From: Trichostrongylus colubriformis
Lineage: Eukaryota > Nematoda > Chromadorea > Rhabditida > Trichostrongylidae
Assembly: GCA_963978905.1 (NCBI GenBank)
Contig: OZ022261.1
Span: 28,269,686 to 28,333,685, forward strand
DNA: 64,000 bases
Reading direction: 5' to 3'
Part shown: positions 1-12,235 of the stretch, piece by piece
How positions within the stretch are numbered: the stretch's first letter is position 1
Layout: each line of letters starts with the position of its first letter
Position numbers and translations under genes: made by a program
Notes under the pieces: model-generated
Seen by the model: only the letters and a program-made list of their open reading frames with translations
What the model was told of the DNA's origin: nothing
Database searches by the model: none

Positions 1-1440
1 TCACTAAACTCAGATAAAATACGATGGCAAATTTCTCAGAATTGAAAAAATGTAGGAACTGATCGAAGAATCTTGGAACTGAGTTCTCCTTGATAATGCA
101 GATCTTGAAAGGGTAGGAGTGAGCTGCATGCGCTATTAAATTTTGGTTAGGATTTCACCAAAGGTTCCTTTAAATGATCCACATCGAAGAAACCATGCGA
201 CTGAGAGCGGCCCCTTTTTCCTCTGCACCACCCCCGCAAAAATAATGAAATGAGCGATAACGACATGAGAAAAAGATCCCTTAACTACTAATTCCTCCGA
301 TCCTTATCTATGAGGCTAGCTAGGATTCCCACTCGAAGTTCTGTCTCAGTATTGCCATAACTTATTCTTTGATGATCTGGTACTCTACCCTTTTGTGGTA
401 CTCTTTTTGCGTTTGAGTTTCATTTGTAGCACGGAATTCAAACTATTGTACATATTACTCGAATGGTTGAATGGGTAAGACCACGAGCAGCTTTTATTCA
501 ATTTTGCGGCTCAATTCAAGTGAGAATTCTCACAAGTGCAAGTTGTCGCCGTTTGTGAACTTCCTCCCCCCCTGCTACTTCAACGGAGGAGATGTGTCCA
601 TTTGATTAAAGTGCAACAAGCTAACTTCAGCTATACGATAATGTTATTGAGGTCTTCTCACTTCTCAGTGCCACTGGGGGCATCACTTTCGGGTTTCTCA
701 GTACATAGCAGGGACGGCTGATCAAGTTGTCTAAGACACTCCACTTGCCTGAAAAGGGCACTGCGTGGCTCGAGCTTAAATTTGAGTGTTTCGAGCTGTT
801 GAACAAGGATTTTCTGTCAATAAGTGCAAGCTGACGTTGTACGGCAACCCGGAAGATACCTCACAGTATCCCATTTTACTTGCATATAGCTATCATCAAT
901 CTATTGCGATAAGGTGGGATACGTGTCATAGAAAGTGATGCACCGTGTCTGACCTAAAATAAGATGTACTCAGCAAGAAAGTGCTAAAATGCCTTTCAGC
1001 AGTTCCGGACATTTGAGCCGATTTACTCTCATCCTTAATTTCCATTTGATCAATCAAGTCCCGCTCTTTAATAAAAGAGTATATTTAAAATCGTCTAAGC
1101 TACCACATATAGAATTTATGATAATCTTCAAATTTTCTGTTAGGTCTGTGAACGGGTGATGATATCCCTGCCGATCCAACCCTCATTAACTGCTCATACG
1201 ATCACGGGAATGGGTTTCAGCACGAGTTCACGAAGACGCGCAGGGAAAGAATCAGACAAAAGAGGCGGAAGCGGCAAAGGCGGTAGAGATGGAGGGAAGA
1301 GCGACAGGGACGCAGATCTCAAATCGCAGGTGCAAGGTTATGTTGGGGCTTTTGATGTGATTTCGTTGACTCTGTTTGTCCCGATAACTCCTCTCAGGAA
1401 TTCACATGAGGAAATGAATTACTCAACATATTAAGGAATT

Positions 1441-1730
1441 TCGATGATAAGGAAATTCAGGGCGGAGGTGGTGTAGTGACAGGTGGCGCACACCCCACTC
1501 TAACGGTGCGGGGAACAGATCCCGCATCAACGCCCACCTAGGCCAACCAAGCCTTCCATCCCTACGGGGTCGGTAAATTGGTACCAGACTTGTCTGGGAG
1601 GATAAAAGCACTGACTTGAACATCGGCTGGCCAACGCAAGTCATTGTATAGGCCACATCACATTCACCAGCCACCACGATTCTGAATGGAACTAGAATGT
1701 GCGGCGCATCCCAGGAAAGGATTGATTAAT
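1441..1730. repeat. Dispersed repeat family R1, copy 1
   Basis: This stretch is recognisably similar, in the same orientation, to 58545-58795. Both share a run of about 17 bases around AAGTCATTGTATAGGCC, a preceding TGGTACCAGA/TGGTACGAGA block, and a later GCGCATCCC/GCGGATCCC block. A shorter match to the last block lies at 5680-5775. No coding function is visible. It is probably an old interspersed repeat; class not determined. Confidence 0.55.
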
Positions 1731-4700
1731 GCCAAAAACTTTATCTTTTTTTAATTTATTAATTATGGAATTTGCCTTCGAATGTACTTCTTAAGACCCT
1801 GCCTGGAGTAGTGGGGGTAATAAGTCACCATCCGAGTTCGGCTCAAAAAGTTTCAAGTTATGCCATTTCGTCGAGCGGCCAACAGGATGAAGTTAACGGC
1901 GAGCGCTATTATTTCACTGCCCTTATTTACTGCATGTGCAGAATATGGCTTGGAAATGAATTGGAACTCTGCTCTATTTCTATTGCCAACATAATCCAAG
2001 AGGATTAGCACCTTACGCGCTTTCATGTGGACCCAGTGCTTCTGCATTTGACAGAAACTTTCAGGCTCAAGCCACGAAACGAATTATCAAGTAGCTTCCA
2101 GTTTAAGCCAAAAAACAATTTTGGGAGTGGTCGGTTGAGTAAAGTGTCTTGTACAACCGTCCCTCATTAGCCTGGAGAACATGAAACATTAGGGGATTCT
2201 ATAAGAACTGTTTCGGAGTACACTGCTCACTCTTCAAAACACATTTTGCTGAAGTTGCCCACCATATGGACAATAATTTATTAGTTACCCTCCTGCGATC
2301 GTTCGTAAGAGATATTTGTCAGGAGAATTTGCTCCAAATACTTACACAAATGGCAACTGAACAGGGAAGATTGTTCACACACCCATACGGGTATGCTACT
2401 TCTCTAGTCCCTGGAATACTAGTTTGATCTGGGGGAACTGGACCAGAATTCGATCCCTGGGAAATCTAGTGAAAATGGCCCACTTGTCACTGCACCACCT
2501 CCGTCAGGTTGAAACGTCAATGCGAAGCAGAGGCTATGAGCTAAAAAGCGTACACCATAGGGACGCTCGAGCCAAAGATTCGACTAGCTCCACCTCTAAT
2601 CTGATATCTTTCAGCGGGAATTCATATAAGCTCTACTTTGACAAAAATCGATGTCAATTATTGGCAAATTATTCAAATTGATGCGCCTAATGTAGTCAGT
2701 AGTAAGTTGTTGCGGTACATGATGACTGGAACCTAATGTTGTATCATTGAGGTTGGTAAAATGCCAAGATCCATTAGTCACACAAAGCAGAGGCAGCTTT
2801 GTCCGTCTGTTTGAGCGGATTTGATGAGTCGGCCATTTCTTGGAAGAAGATTTGTTTGGATTTAAGTAACGAGCTCTGCTGCTCCACATCGCGATGTAGT
2901 GTCCTAGCGGAAATCTAATTTCTTGGCAGTTGCAACTAGATTTCGGCCGTGTCGAGAGCGTCCCATCCCATCTCGAGCCGTCATCGGCCAATCTGTGAGC
3001 ATTTAGTTTACTATGGGCTTCATTGAAAGCTCAGCTCATATTGTTGTGCCACCGAGACGGCCGGCCGGCCGGTGATGGCGGCGGCCAAATCGCAAACCAC
3101 TCACAATTTTCAACAAAAAGGATTGCTGCTTGTTGATTCTAAAAACTGAGACTCAGACATCGTCCCCCTTTTCCACCGGTCAGACGATGAAAGGCTCCTT
3201 GAAATAAGGCTTAGAAAATAGATGGGATTCAAAAAAACTATTGAGAGCATGGTGGGGCTATTTGTCACAAGAAATAGGGCAATCTGGGTTTAAAGGAGTA
3301 ATAACGAAAGCATTGAAAGACTTTCAATCACCACTGAAAAAACACAATGAAATGCACTCACCGCACGGCGACGGACGTTATGCGACCAAATGAGTTGCTT
3401 TATAAAATCGTCGGGCATGTAATGACACGTACAGCTGAGGCCGCGCTGTATGTAGTGAAGATAGAACTCGTGAAAATTTGGATTGTGACACGTGAAAACA
3501 GCTGATTGCATAAAACGACGATAATCGATAGATGCATGATGTGAAATGTGACGATGAAGGGGGATTTAAGGTGGCATAAAAAACAGAGCATGATGAATGA
3601 CTTTCGAAATGGCTTCGAAAAGAACTCGAAAAATGACCGAGGCAATGAAGAGTCATTTAACACTCGTTGGAATAAGAGGGTAGTGGGTGCATAAAATTTT
3701 TGAGTGTTTTCTGAACAGCCTGAAAACAACATGATCGCGCCCGCCCTCATTCGCGGTGCAAGGATTAGGTGACAACATTTCGAGAGATCTAAAGACATAT
3801 GTCTTAAATTTTCGAAAAATTACGTTTATCAAGATGAAAGGCAGGTCAGAAAATGGAGGCCAGAAAGACGGGAAGATGCAGAGGGAACGTGGAGAGCCTT
3901 CGTAATCCAGACATCTGATGGAGGCCCTCATTACCAGCTGATATTGGAGAATCGAGCTGGAAAACCAAGCCCATCCGCCTAGGAATCCAGAATTCACCAA
4001 TTCACTCAGATTACAATGTAATTACAATGGTCTGAATTGTGTTAGGACATACAAAATTCTGCATGGATAGGAGAAAGAAACCTTTGACAAATTCCCACCA
4101 TGAATGTCGGTAACCCCGAGATCTGGTCACATGATTTGTTAAAATCAGATGTCACTGGTACATAATTACGAAGATGAGGGCCACTTAGTGAATAGGTAGG
4201 CATCGCAAAAGCTCTGCGCGAAGTCTATCATGTAGAAGTACACTTACTTCACACCGTGTAAAGAGAAGAATAGGAGGACGCACTTCCGTTTAAGCGGCGA
4301 GGGCAGGGGTCTAGCCCCAATGAAGCTTCCGCCGCGCCGTCGCCGCCTCCGCCACACCAGGGTGACAGAAGCCCCGAATGTCCCACCCCTTTGGCTATGT
4401 TGTCACTAGACATTATGCGCGTAACGCGACAATTCAATCCACTGTGTCAAATGCACATTTTTTATTTGACATTATGTCACAAATGAACTTCATAGAATAT
4501 GCTACTGAGATACAGCCCGTTGACCACGACATGGAGTGCATGAATGCGTGGCAACGAGCTCGTACACAACCTCGATGAATTTTTGTGACGAACAAATGAA
4601 GACTAATTGAGAGATAAATAAAAATGGCAGATAGATACATACATATACGTGCAACCTGCTCGTGCTCATACTTTGAATGCCATAAATAGTGTCACATATT

Positions 4701-5569
4701 AGCCTTCTAAAATTAAAGTTCAAAAAGGAGAAATGATCACGAAACTTCAGCAGAATCATTCGCCCGCTGCCAAATATGTATGTCCATCGAAATATCGAAT
4801 CAAAAGTTGCACGCCGTCCATTGGCAAAAAAATATTGCTCTATCGACAGCTACGTACTCTGCTGTTGATTATTGAGGATTCGCTGCACGTATCAATAATA
4901 TTTCACTCAGGTGAAATGCTTATAAGTTTGACAGCCGAATAACGGCAACAGAAGCAATAATTTGTCGAATGAAAATGGTTGCACTTAATAATGTAATCAA
5001 GGAAAACGAAACAGCCAAGTATTGAAAAAATGGGAACCATATTCTACCCGTCAATCTTCAGTGATGAATTTTCTGCCGTGCCACCACATATCGATCGAAA
5101 CCACGCGGATCTGTGATCAGGCCGCAAAAAGGGTGCAACGTGGATAACTGCATATGGACCTATCTATCCATGGAGAAAAGTGGGCTTATACCAGATCGCG
5201 GGAGTGCTTTTAAGTACTCATTGCTTGAGTCACCAGGGAGTGTCCCACTCGCACTTTCAATTGAGTTCAGTTACTTAACTTCATTAAGTTTAGGATTGAA
5301 TTAAGAGGTTTTATAAGGTGCACTGACCTTTAGTTGGAGCTTCCTCGTCTCATGCAACTTCTGCACTTAACCCAGAGTAGGGAATCTTCCTAGCAGCTGA
5401 CAGGATATGGTCATACTAATCCGGAAAATATCCCTCAGCAGTTTTAGCAACATTTGAGACGATCGATGCGTCATTACGGAAAAGATATGAGATTTTTTGA
5501 GCACTGCTTGTCACGCCTTTTTGCTCGTAACATTTACTCTATTTTTGCATCCGAAGTTTGGTTAGTTGG

Positions 5570-5780
5570 CAGAGGTGGTGCAAAGGCAAATGGCTTCACT
5601 CTTGCTGGCATGGTTTGCCTATCAAACCTTGATATGTGTTCCCCGACCGACCAGATCTTGCGTTCCTCTGGATTCAACGGATAATGCCTTGTACATCTCC
5701 TGGAACCAGACAAAACACATTCTAAATGCGCTGCAATGATGAATGAAATTAGAATGCATGGCGTATCCTGAAATGATTTC
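5570..5780. repeat. Dispersed repeat family R1, degraded copy
   Basis: It carries the GAATGCATGGCGTATCC segment that matches the end of the R1 copies at 1.44 and 58.5 kb, in the same order after an AAATGCG-like spacer. Similarity is patchy, so the boundaries are approximate. Confidence 0.35.
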
Positions 5781-8536
5781 TATATGATAGCGGTTTTGTC
5801 ATTATGCGTATTTCATTCCTATCTAAGAATATGTGTCATCTCTGATGATGTAAAAGCCGTACTTCCCTCGAATTCACCCGAGCTTTCGCAAGTGAAATTG
5901 CCACTAATTGAGTTCAATCATGGGTTCATTTGCCAGTGCATCCAAGACCTTGAAGTGGGTTTCTTCGTTGCATTGCTTCGCTCATTGCCAGTGCTACAGC
6001 TCAGAAATTGTCGTTGAGGATCTGCTTCGGGCACTTCAGTGGCGCCTCCGAACTTGTCAGGGTTTGCAAGAACACTGGCTTCAACGCAGGGTAGCCCCAT
6101 GCGAGATATTTTTCGAGGCCTGTTGAAAGGTAAATGCAAAATATGGTTTTACAAATAAAAAATATTAATCAAAAAAGGACGTGTGGCGCAATTCAAAAAA
6201 AAAGAAGCGCGCAAAGATCCATAACATAGCTCCGCTTATGGTCAGCGCGCAAGAACACACACAAGTGGGCCCTTCTCTGCTTCATGCCACGGATACACTT
6301 GACTTCAATCGATACTATAGCTATGGCGCGCGCTGAAAAATGCGTCTTTCAGGGAAGCAACGGTGAGGATAAAAGTCTCACTCCTCGGGTTTTCGGCCTT
6401 TTCATTGTATCTTTATTGCCATATTACTTATTGTCCCATCCTGATCCGCCATTCTTCCTCTATGATGCCTTTAAACTGGATCTGTATCTGATATCTTCAC
6501 ATATTCTACAAAATAACGCAGAGTGTTGGACCGGAAAAAGTGGTTTGCCCATCAGTGGGTTCAGTGGTGCTGATATGATTCGAGACAATGTTGCAGTCCC
6601 TACTCTTTGTATTTACATATTTATGCTTGGACACATAAAGATAATGAGAATTGGGCGAGTGTTTGATGGAGCCCATTGTTTCGATTCTTCAACGCTTCGG
6701 ATGCAATCAGACCCTGCACTCTATGGCAATCAGCAATCAGAAGCTCGTTCAAGAGTTTTTCCCTGGACAATTAAAATCGCCAGTAAATTACCAACATTAA
6801 AGGGATAGGCGTATTAATGGTCTTTAGCGGAACTACCATAACCCGTACCAATACCCGGCCATAAAATTCACTTCGTCGCACTGTAGCTCGAGAAAAAGAA
6901 CCTACATCTGAGTCACAGGAATTCCATGTTACTGATACTTCTTAAATTGAATATACTACATTCAAAACTTGAACCAAACACAAAAACAACCGAAACAATG
7001 TTTTTTTCACGCAGAAGTCAAAAATCTGCAAGAACCGCAACCGGTTTGATTTCCCGCCAAACTGCATTTGAACAATTGTCGGCGAAGAGGAGTGCACTCA
7101 CAGTTTCGCTCCCAATGCTGATTTTCTTCCCACTTTGCTTCTCCCATCACGTGACTGTCACTGCTTTACAGAGCTCTTGCCGTCCAGCCTCCGATACCAG
7201 CCTCGAAAAGTATTTCACATAGATTTTAGTTTTTCAGATGAAAATATGCATGTATCCGTAGTAAGCAGATACAAAATAAGTATATGGGTAACAGAAATTA
7301 AATTTCCGTGGACAGTTCTCTTAGGTCTGAGATGCCACTAACGTTACCATGTGTACTCCTTTTTGACCATAGCTCTGTCGTTCTAGAAGTCCACTGTCCT
7401 TCTAGCAGTTCAGCCTTTGTTTCAAGTAGAAGGTACTCGCGTCCGTACTTTCAATCAATCAGGTTAATCTCATTAAGTTTGAAAGTTAATCAAATTCCTA
7501 GAATGTTCACTGCCCTTTTAGTCAGTGTTTTGCCATCCCGGGGAAGCTTTGTAGCAAATGACAGGATATACCCGTATTGGTCGGGTAAATATTATTTGGT
7601 AGTTCTTGCAATAATTAAAGAATTGTAACCTAGAAATTACAAGTTTCGAAAGTCGAGTAATTACGACAAGAACTCGAGATGCCCCGTGTGCTTTTGAGAA
7701 CCCCATCACACCTCTACAATTTGTAACCTCCAAGTGTTCACTTGGATTATTATTTGATGTGCTGAGAAACTGGAAGCCCTTGACATCTTTTTCCCATTCT
7801 ATCCATCCATGTACATGACTCACTACCGTAGCGCCTGTCACGCCATTACGGGTGTACGTTATGACACACGGATTTTGACCTCGGCCTGAGATCGGCTCGT
7901 CGCGCGGCGACGTTTCGCGAATTGTCTTAGTGGTCTCAAAGCTGACTGCTCCGGCAAGGTTCACCCTACTTTATCGATCAATACGGCTATTACTTTGCGC
8001 TCGACACTGCTATTTCGCTGAACTGGGGTTTTCTTTTTGTTTTGCTTGTTTTTACCTGATTGCAATACGCCGCACGCGGATGGGCGTGGCCACAGCGTGA
8101 CCTAGTGACCTCGCTGATCGTGTGTCCTAATCGTCACCCCGTTTCTGCAAAAAGGAAAACGAGAGCTGAATTCGTATATCTTGTAGCTAACCACTCTAAC
8201 GCTAGTGATTACCGGTTCCTTTTTCGGGAATTTTGTTTTTACCATAACTCGGTGTCCTGCACCGATAAGACGATACGCCTTTACATGAGAGTAGGGAAGG
8301 GGTTCAAAGAACCAAGTTCTGTACTCGATGTCTATGAACAAAGGTGTCCTTATTGCATCAAAACTGCAGCACATTTTAGGATGCAATTGGCTTGAAATAC
8401 CTTCATATTTGTGGTCCCATCGCCTCCGTTTTTTGTAATTTTGCCCATGCTCCATTCAGTCGCTCGTTTCCCCTGCCTTGGGTCTAGCTTTTAGATGATT
8501 GCAGCTAGTTGATATCGAGTCTGCGGTCCTTTATCC

Positions 8537-8620
8537 GTCTGCGCTCTAGCCAACTGGTTAGAGACGCACCGCCGGGATTTTAAATTGTACCCAAAACGCT
8601 GCAGGTTCGTGCGAAAGGTG
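8537..8620 (+). repeat. Possible tRNA-derived (SINE-like) segment
   Basis: The sequence has an A-box-like block (TAGCCAACTGG, from 8548) inside a small hairpin (CTCT...AGAG) like a tRNA D-arm. About 45 bases further on lies a B-box-like block starting GGTTCG (8594). The anticodon stem and the second half of the T-arm do not fold properly, so it is not a functional tRNA gene. A tRNA-derived repeat is the best reading; chance is possible. Confidence 0.2.
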
Positions 8621-10892
8621 TAAGATGGCTGCTCTGAGCGACCATGTTCCCATAGCTTCATCTGTACCCATGCGCGCGTGACGCTCTGGCTGTCATTACT
8701 TCTACTCCAGGATTTCCTCGAGCTGCGACTATGTACTAAATTGAAAAAAAAAACGACCCCGAACACACTACCCCACTTTCACCGTTCTTCTTATAAATCG
8801 TAGATAAAATAAGGGAGATAATTCATTTGGTGAGACTCAGAGTCTGATGAGATCTACTCAATTGTGATAGAAACTATGAAGACAAACAAATGACAACAAA
8901 AAAAGGGAAAAATTGGAGACAATTTCCTCTCTTCGAAGATCCTACCTGTCACTGATGGAATGAAAATTGAGCAGAAGAGATTTGAAGGTGAGGAACTCGG
9001 TTTAAAGGTCCATATCGCAGACAGTAGCAATTAAAAAGGAAGCAAGCCTCAATCCAGTTAAATGTCAAAACCAAAAAAAATTTCGCATTCTTGAGATGCC
9101 TGGTAAAACACCATATGGAACACTCACCTGGTAGCAGAAATTCTATGAACATCGGATTGATTTCCCCTTGAATCAATGAGAATTACGGTCAAGTTCAGGT
9201 CAAGAAAACCTCCTTGAGGACAGAGCATTATGATTGCCTGGTTAACCTCCGTATTCGGTGAATGGAGGTCGTAGTCGTGTTCGATGTGACATACATATTA
9301 CCCCATAACGCTCCTCTAACCTCGTTAATTTTGGGTGATTCATCGTGTTAGGGCCACTGACCATCCATACCCTAGTGGGGATCATATTACAGAACTTTGA
9401 GAATTAGAAGGTAGGGAAGAGTATTGCACAACACCGAAAAAATTCCACGCGACGCCTGACCAATGGAAACACCTACACTTCGAAGCAGAACGTGAAATTT
9501 TCCTAAATGCAGTCATAATTTCTCACGATAGAAGGAGGTTGCTGGAAAACGTTGATCAACTATTTTACCGACCCTCACTTAATAAGTTCACCACACAGTA
9601 TTATTTGCCGATTTTTATAATATTTATTCAAATACTCCAACGGCTATTAATGTCTACAAACAGCAAAATAAACGACACACGAGGCCAGTCATTCAATAGA
9701 AAAGCTAAGGAGCTCGCATGTAGATGACTGGAAATGAACATTTAACACACGAAACACATGTTAACGGTTGCTAGGAGCGGCAATAGAGAACGCGCAGCCT
9801 GTCCAATTGGACCAAAAGCCCCATGGACGAGAAACAGAGGGAATCTCTCATAAAATTTTTAAATCTTCTCCAAATCACTTACAATGGACGCAGCTCACAA
9901 GCATTCAAGGCATAGTTGTGCGAAAAAATAATAATAAAGAACACTGAAACAAAATTTAGCTAATGTAACCATTTCCTAGAAAAAAGCCAAAATTCAGATC
10001 ATCAGCGCAAAGCCATATATGATAGTGGAAGTGCATTGGCTCAACGTGACTGAAGAGTGCGGTGACGAACAAACAAGAAAACCATGAATTCATAACAATT
10101 ATTCTAAAGCAAAAATTATGCTAAATTAGACTTTATCAAGCGCTTAATGGTATGTCTTTCCAATGGCTCAAATGAGAGAACCAAGTATTGGACAACAAGC
10201 GACAACAAACGTAGGCTGTCTTCACATCTTGGAACATATAGATTTATTATAACCCTTGGGGTAACCGGCGACTACCAAACATCCCAAAGGGCCCGCAGCT
10301 GGGAGACAGGGTCAACGAAACAAATAGCGGCTGTAACACATGAATGCATATTTAGAATAGGGTACACATACGGATGACCAGCACTCGCGATTCTAGGCGA
10401 TTTTGGCACCGATTCCAGCTCGATATCCTACAGGCTACACCACACCAAGTTGGAATACTGTGACTTGTCCTTCTTCACTGGAACATTCGACCACATCCTT
10501 ACATATTTGCTCAACTACTCCGATGTCAACCTATGAAACAGAGCTCTGAGCTAACACTCAGTTACAGAACAACTAATGCATAATACGGCAATTTGGGAAA
10601 GCTGGTACAGGAAAGGAGGTGGTGAACTACCATGCGAACATATCTATAGCTCTAAGCAATAGATCCACAGAAAATAATCGAAACTGGAATGTGTGAGGGC
10701 TCAGGCACTGCTGATAGGACATACCAAAAGGGTCATGTTCAAAACAGTGATACTACCCTACTCAAAATCCTACTCCAACAATTACTCCACGGTGCAGTTA
10801 CCGTAAACGAGCCAAATCTAGATCTTTCCCTCTACACTAGAATATTTTTGCGAGTGCTGCCTGGGATATTCGTGCACTAGTAGCTTTCTGTA

Positions 10893-10898
10893 TTTAAT
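10893..10898 (-). promoter_or_regulatory. Putative polyadenylation signal of unc-115
   Basis: ATTAAA on the minus strand, about 70 bases past the UNC-115 stop codon, is a common variant of AATAAA at a normal distance. It is the only good candidate in the first 100 bases of 3' sequence. Confidence 0.4.
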
Positions 10899-10965
10899 AA
10901 AAATATATTGTAAACATCTTGACAACAAGCATTTTGCAGGATGAAGACAGCAGCACATGAGACGA

Positions 10966-12235
10966 CTAGAACAGTTTGTGCTTGCGCTTCAAATTGATGC
11001 GCTTCCACTCAGGCAGTTTGTAAAACTCGATTGGACTCATACCAAACAGCCTCTCAAACTCCTCGCGAGCCAAGTGTCGTTCCAAATGCTGCCTGAAATG
11101 TTGAAACATACCACATATCAAACCGACAAGGTTTTATTTTTCACTAAACGCGTCATTCGGGTAGTATACAACTCTGATTCTGGTGCTACTCTGCTCAAAG
11201 AGACTACGATGAGGGTCTATCAAAGGGGTAGCGCAGAAGGAAGCCCATACGGCGTCTCGAAGTCCGAAAGGACGACCTTCGTGCAGTTTTTCTTTACAAT
11301 ATGGGTCAAGGAGAACAAACTTCACGATTTTGTTATTTCGCGGACCCGCACGCAATTCTGCCATATACGATGCTGCGATTTCGAGAGCAAAAACTCAAAA
11401 TCGCTAAGTGTGAGGTCTGCTTAAGGAATCAAACAGACAATCATGTGGTGTGAATTCGGCTTCGCATGCACCTCATGCGCCAGCTGATAATTACGCTCAG
11501 AGGTAAAATCGCAAAAACAATCTAAGATGAGGCTGGAATCTACATAGAATGGCTGACAGGGGATGACGTTCGAAAGGGGTCACACCCGTGCGAAACTAGT
11601 AGACAAATAGAACGGCGAGGTTGTTTAGATAGACCACCGACCTGTACACGAACTGGGAGACTGAATGGCATTTTTATTCCGATTATAGTCACTACCAAAA
11701 CTCCACCTTGGCCAAATGAATCTGCACTGAACCATATAAGAAAACCCTATATGACTTCCTGTTTATTTATCTCGAGGCGCTACTCACACGATGGATGTAC
11801 TAAATGGCAATTCCCAACTTGAAGGAAAATCACAGACTCACATCCCCACGCTATAGAGCAATAAAACGCATGTAGGCGTATTGATCACAGATAGCGAGGG
11901 CAACAAGCCCTTAGCAACTCTCCCACGCCTGACATGAGTTGCGTCACGGAAAATGCGGAAAGACAAATTAACCATTGCATCGCGCCTCTTGAACAACCCC
12001 GCAGTTAAAAGGTCGTTTTAACGCTTTACCGTGTTTACAATAATCTCAAAATGACATGTGCACAAACTGAGGAGAGCATACCTATCAACGTCCTCTGGTA
12101 GCTTTTTATTTGTTGTCTGTAGATCAGCCAAATCGTAGATTTTTGCCGGTTTGCTCATATCAGGAAGAGAAGAACGCAGAGTGTGGCGCATTTCTCCCAT
12201 AGTTCGCATATCTCCCATTGTGCCAGCCAGAGAAT
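10966..12235 (-). other. unc-115: UNC-115 villin headpiece exons
   Basis: Exon 12235-12082 encodes KIYDLADLQTTNKKLPEDVD and the last exon 11092-10966 continues RQHLERHLAREEFERLFGM, then EFYKLPEWKR, ending KRKHKLF and TAG. The F-actin binding headpiece fold, with its conserved LP-x-DVD turn, basic C-terminal helix and terminal Phe, is complete. The intron between them (11093-12081) contains long antisense open frames, which I treat as chance. Confidence 0.92.

Larger units (their letters stand above)
1..10892. other. Gene-poor region, no supported gene
   Basis: I recognise no protein family in any frame here. The open frames are short, mostly lack a plausible start, and show no chain of exons with matching splice phases. 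What can be seen: copies of a dispersed repeat near 1.44-1.73 and 5.57-5.78 kb, a CCGGCCGGCCGG run near 3.06 kb and a possible Pol III-type repeat near 8.54 kb. A minus-strand open stretch at about 5.92-6.14 kb is somewhat richer in G and C, but I cannot assign it. Confidence 0.6.

Noticed and set aside
5918..6139. GC-richer stretch open in several frames
   Set aside because: Different frames look equally plausible and none connects by phase to another exon or matches a family I know.
6284..6808. A 174-codon plus-strand open frame
   Set aside because: No recognisable motif, no neighbouring exons, and composition like the surrounding noncoding sequence.
8537..8620. A real tRNA gene
   Set aside because: A- and B-box-like blocks are present, but the anticodon and T stems do not form, so only a degenerate tRNA-derived repeat is considered.
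10957..11424. A 155-codon plus-strand open frame
   Set aside because: It is antisense to the last UNC-115 exon (villin headpiece) and its intron; the minus strand carries the conserved protein.
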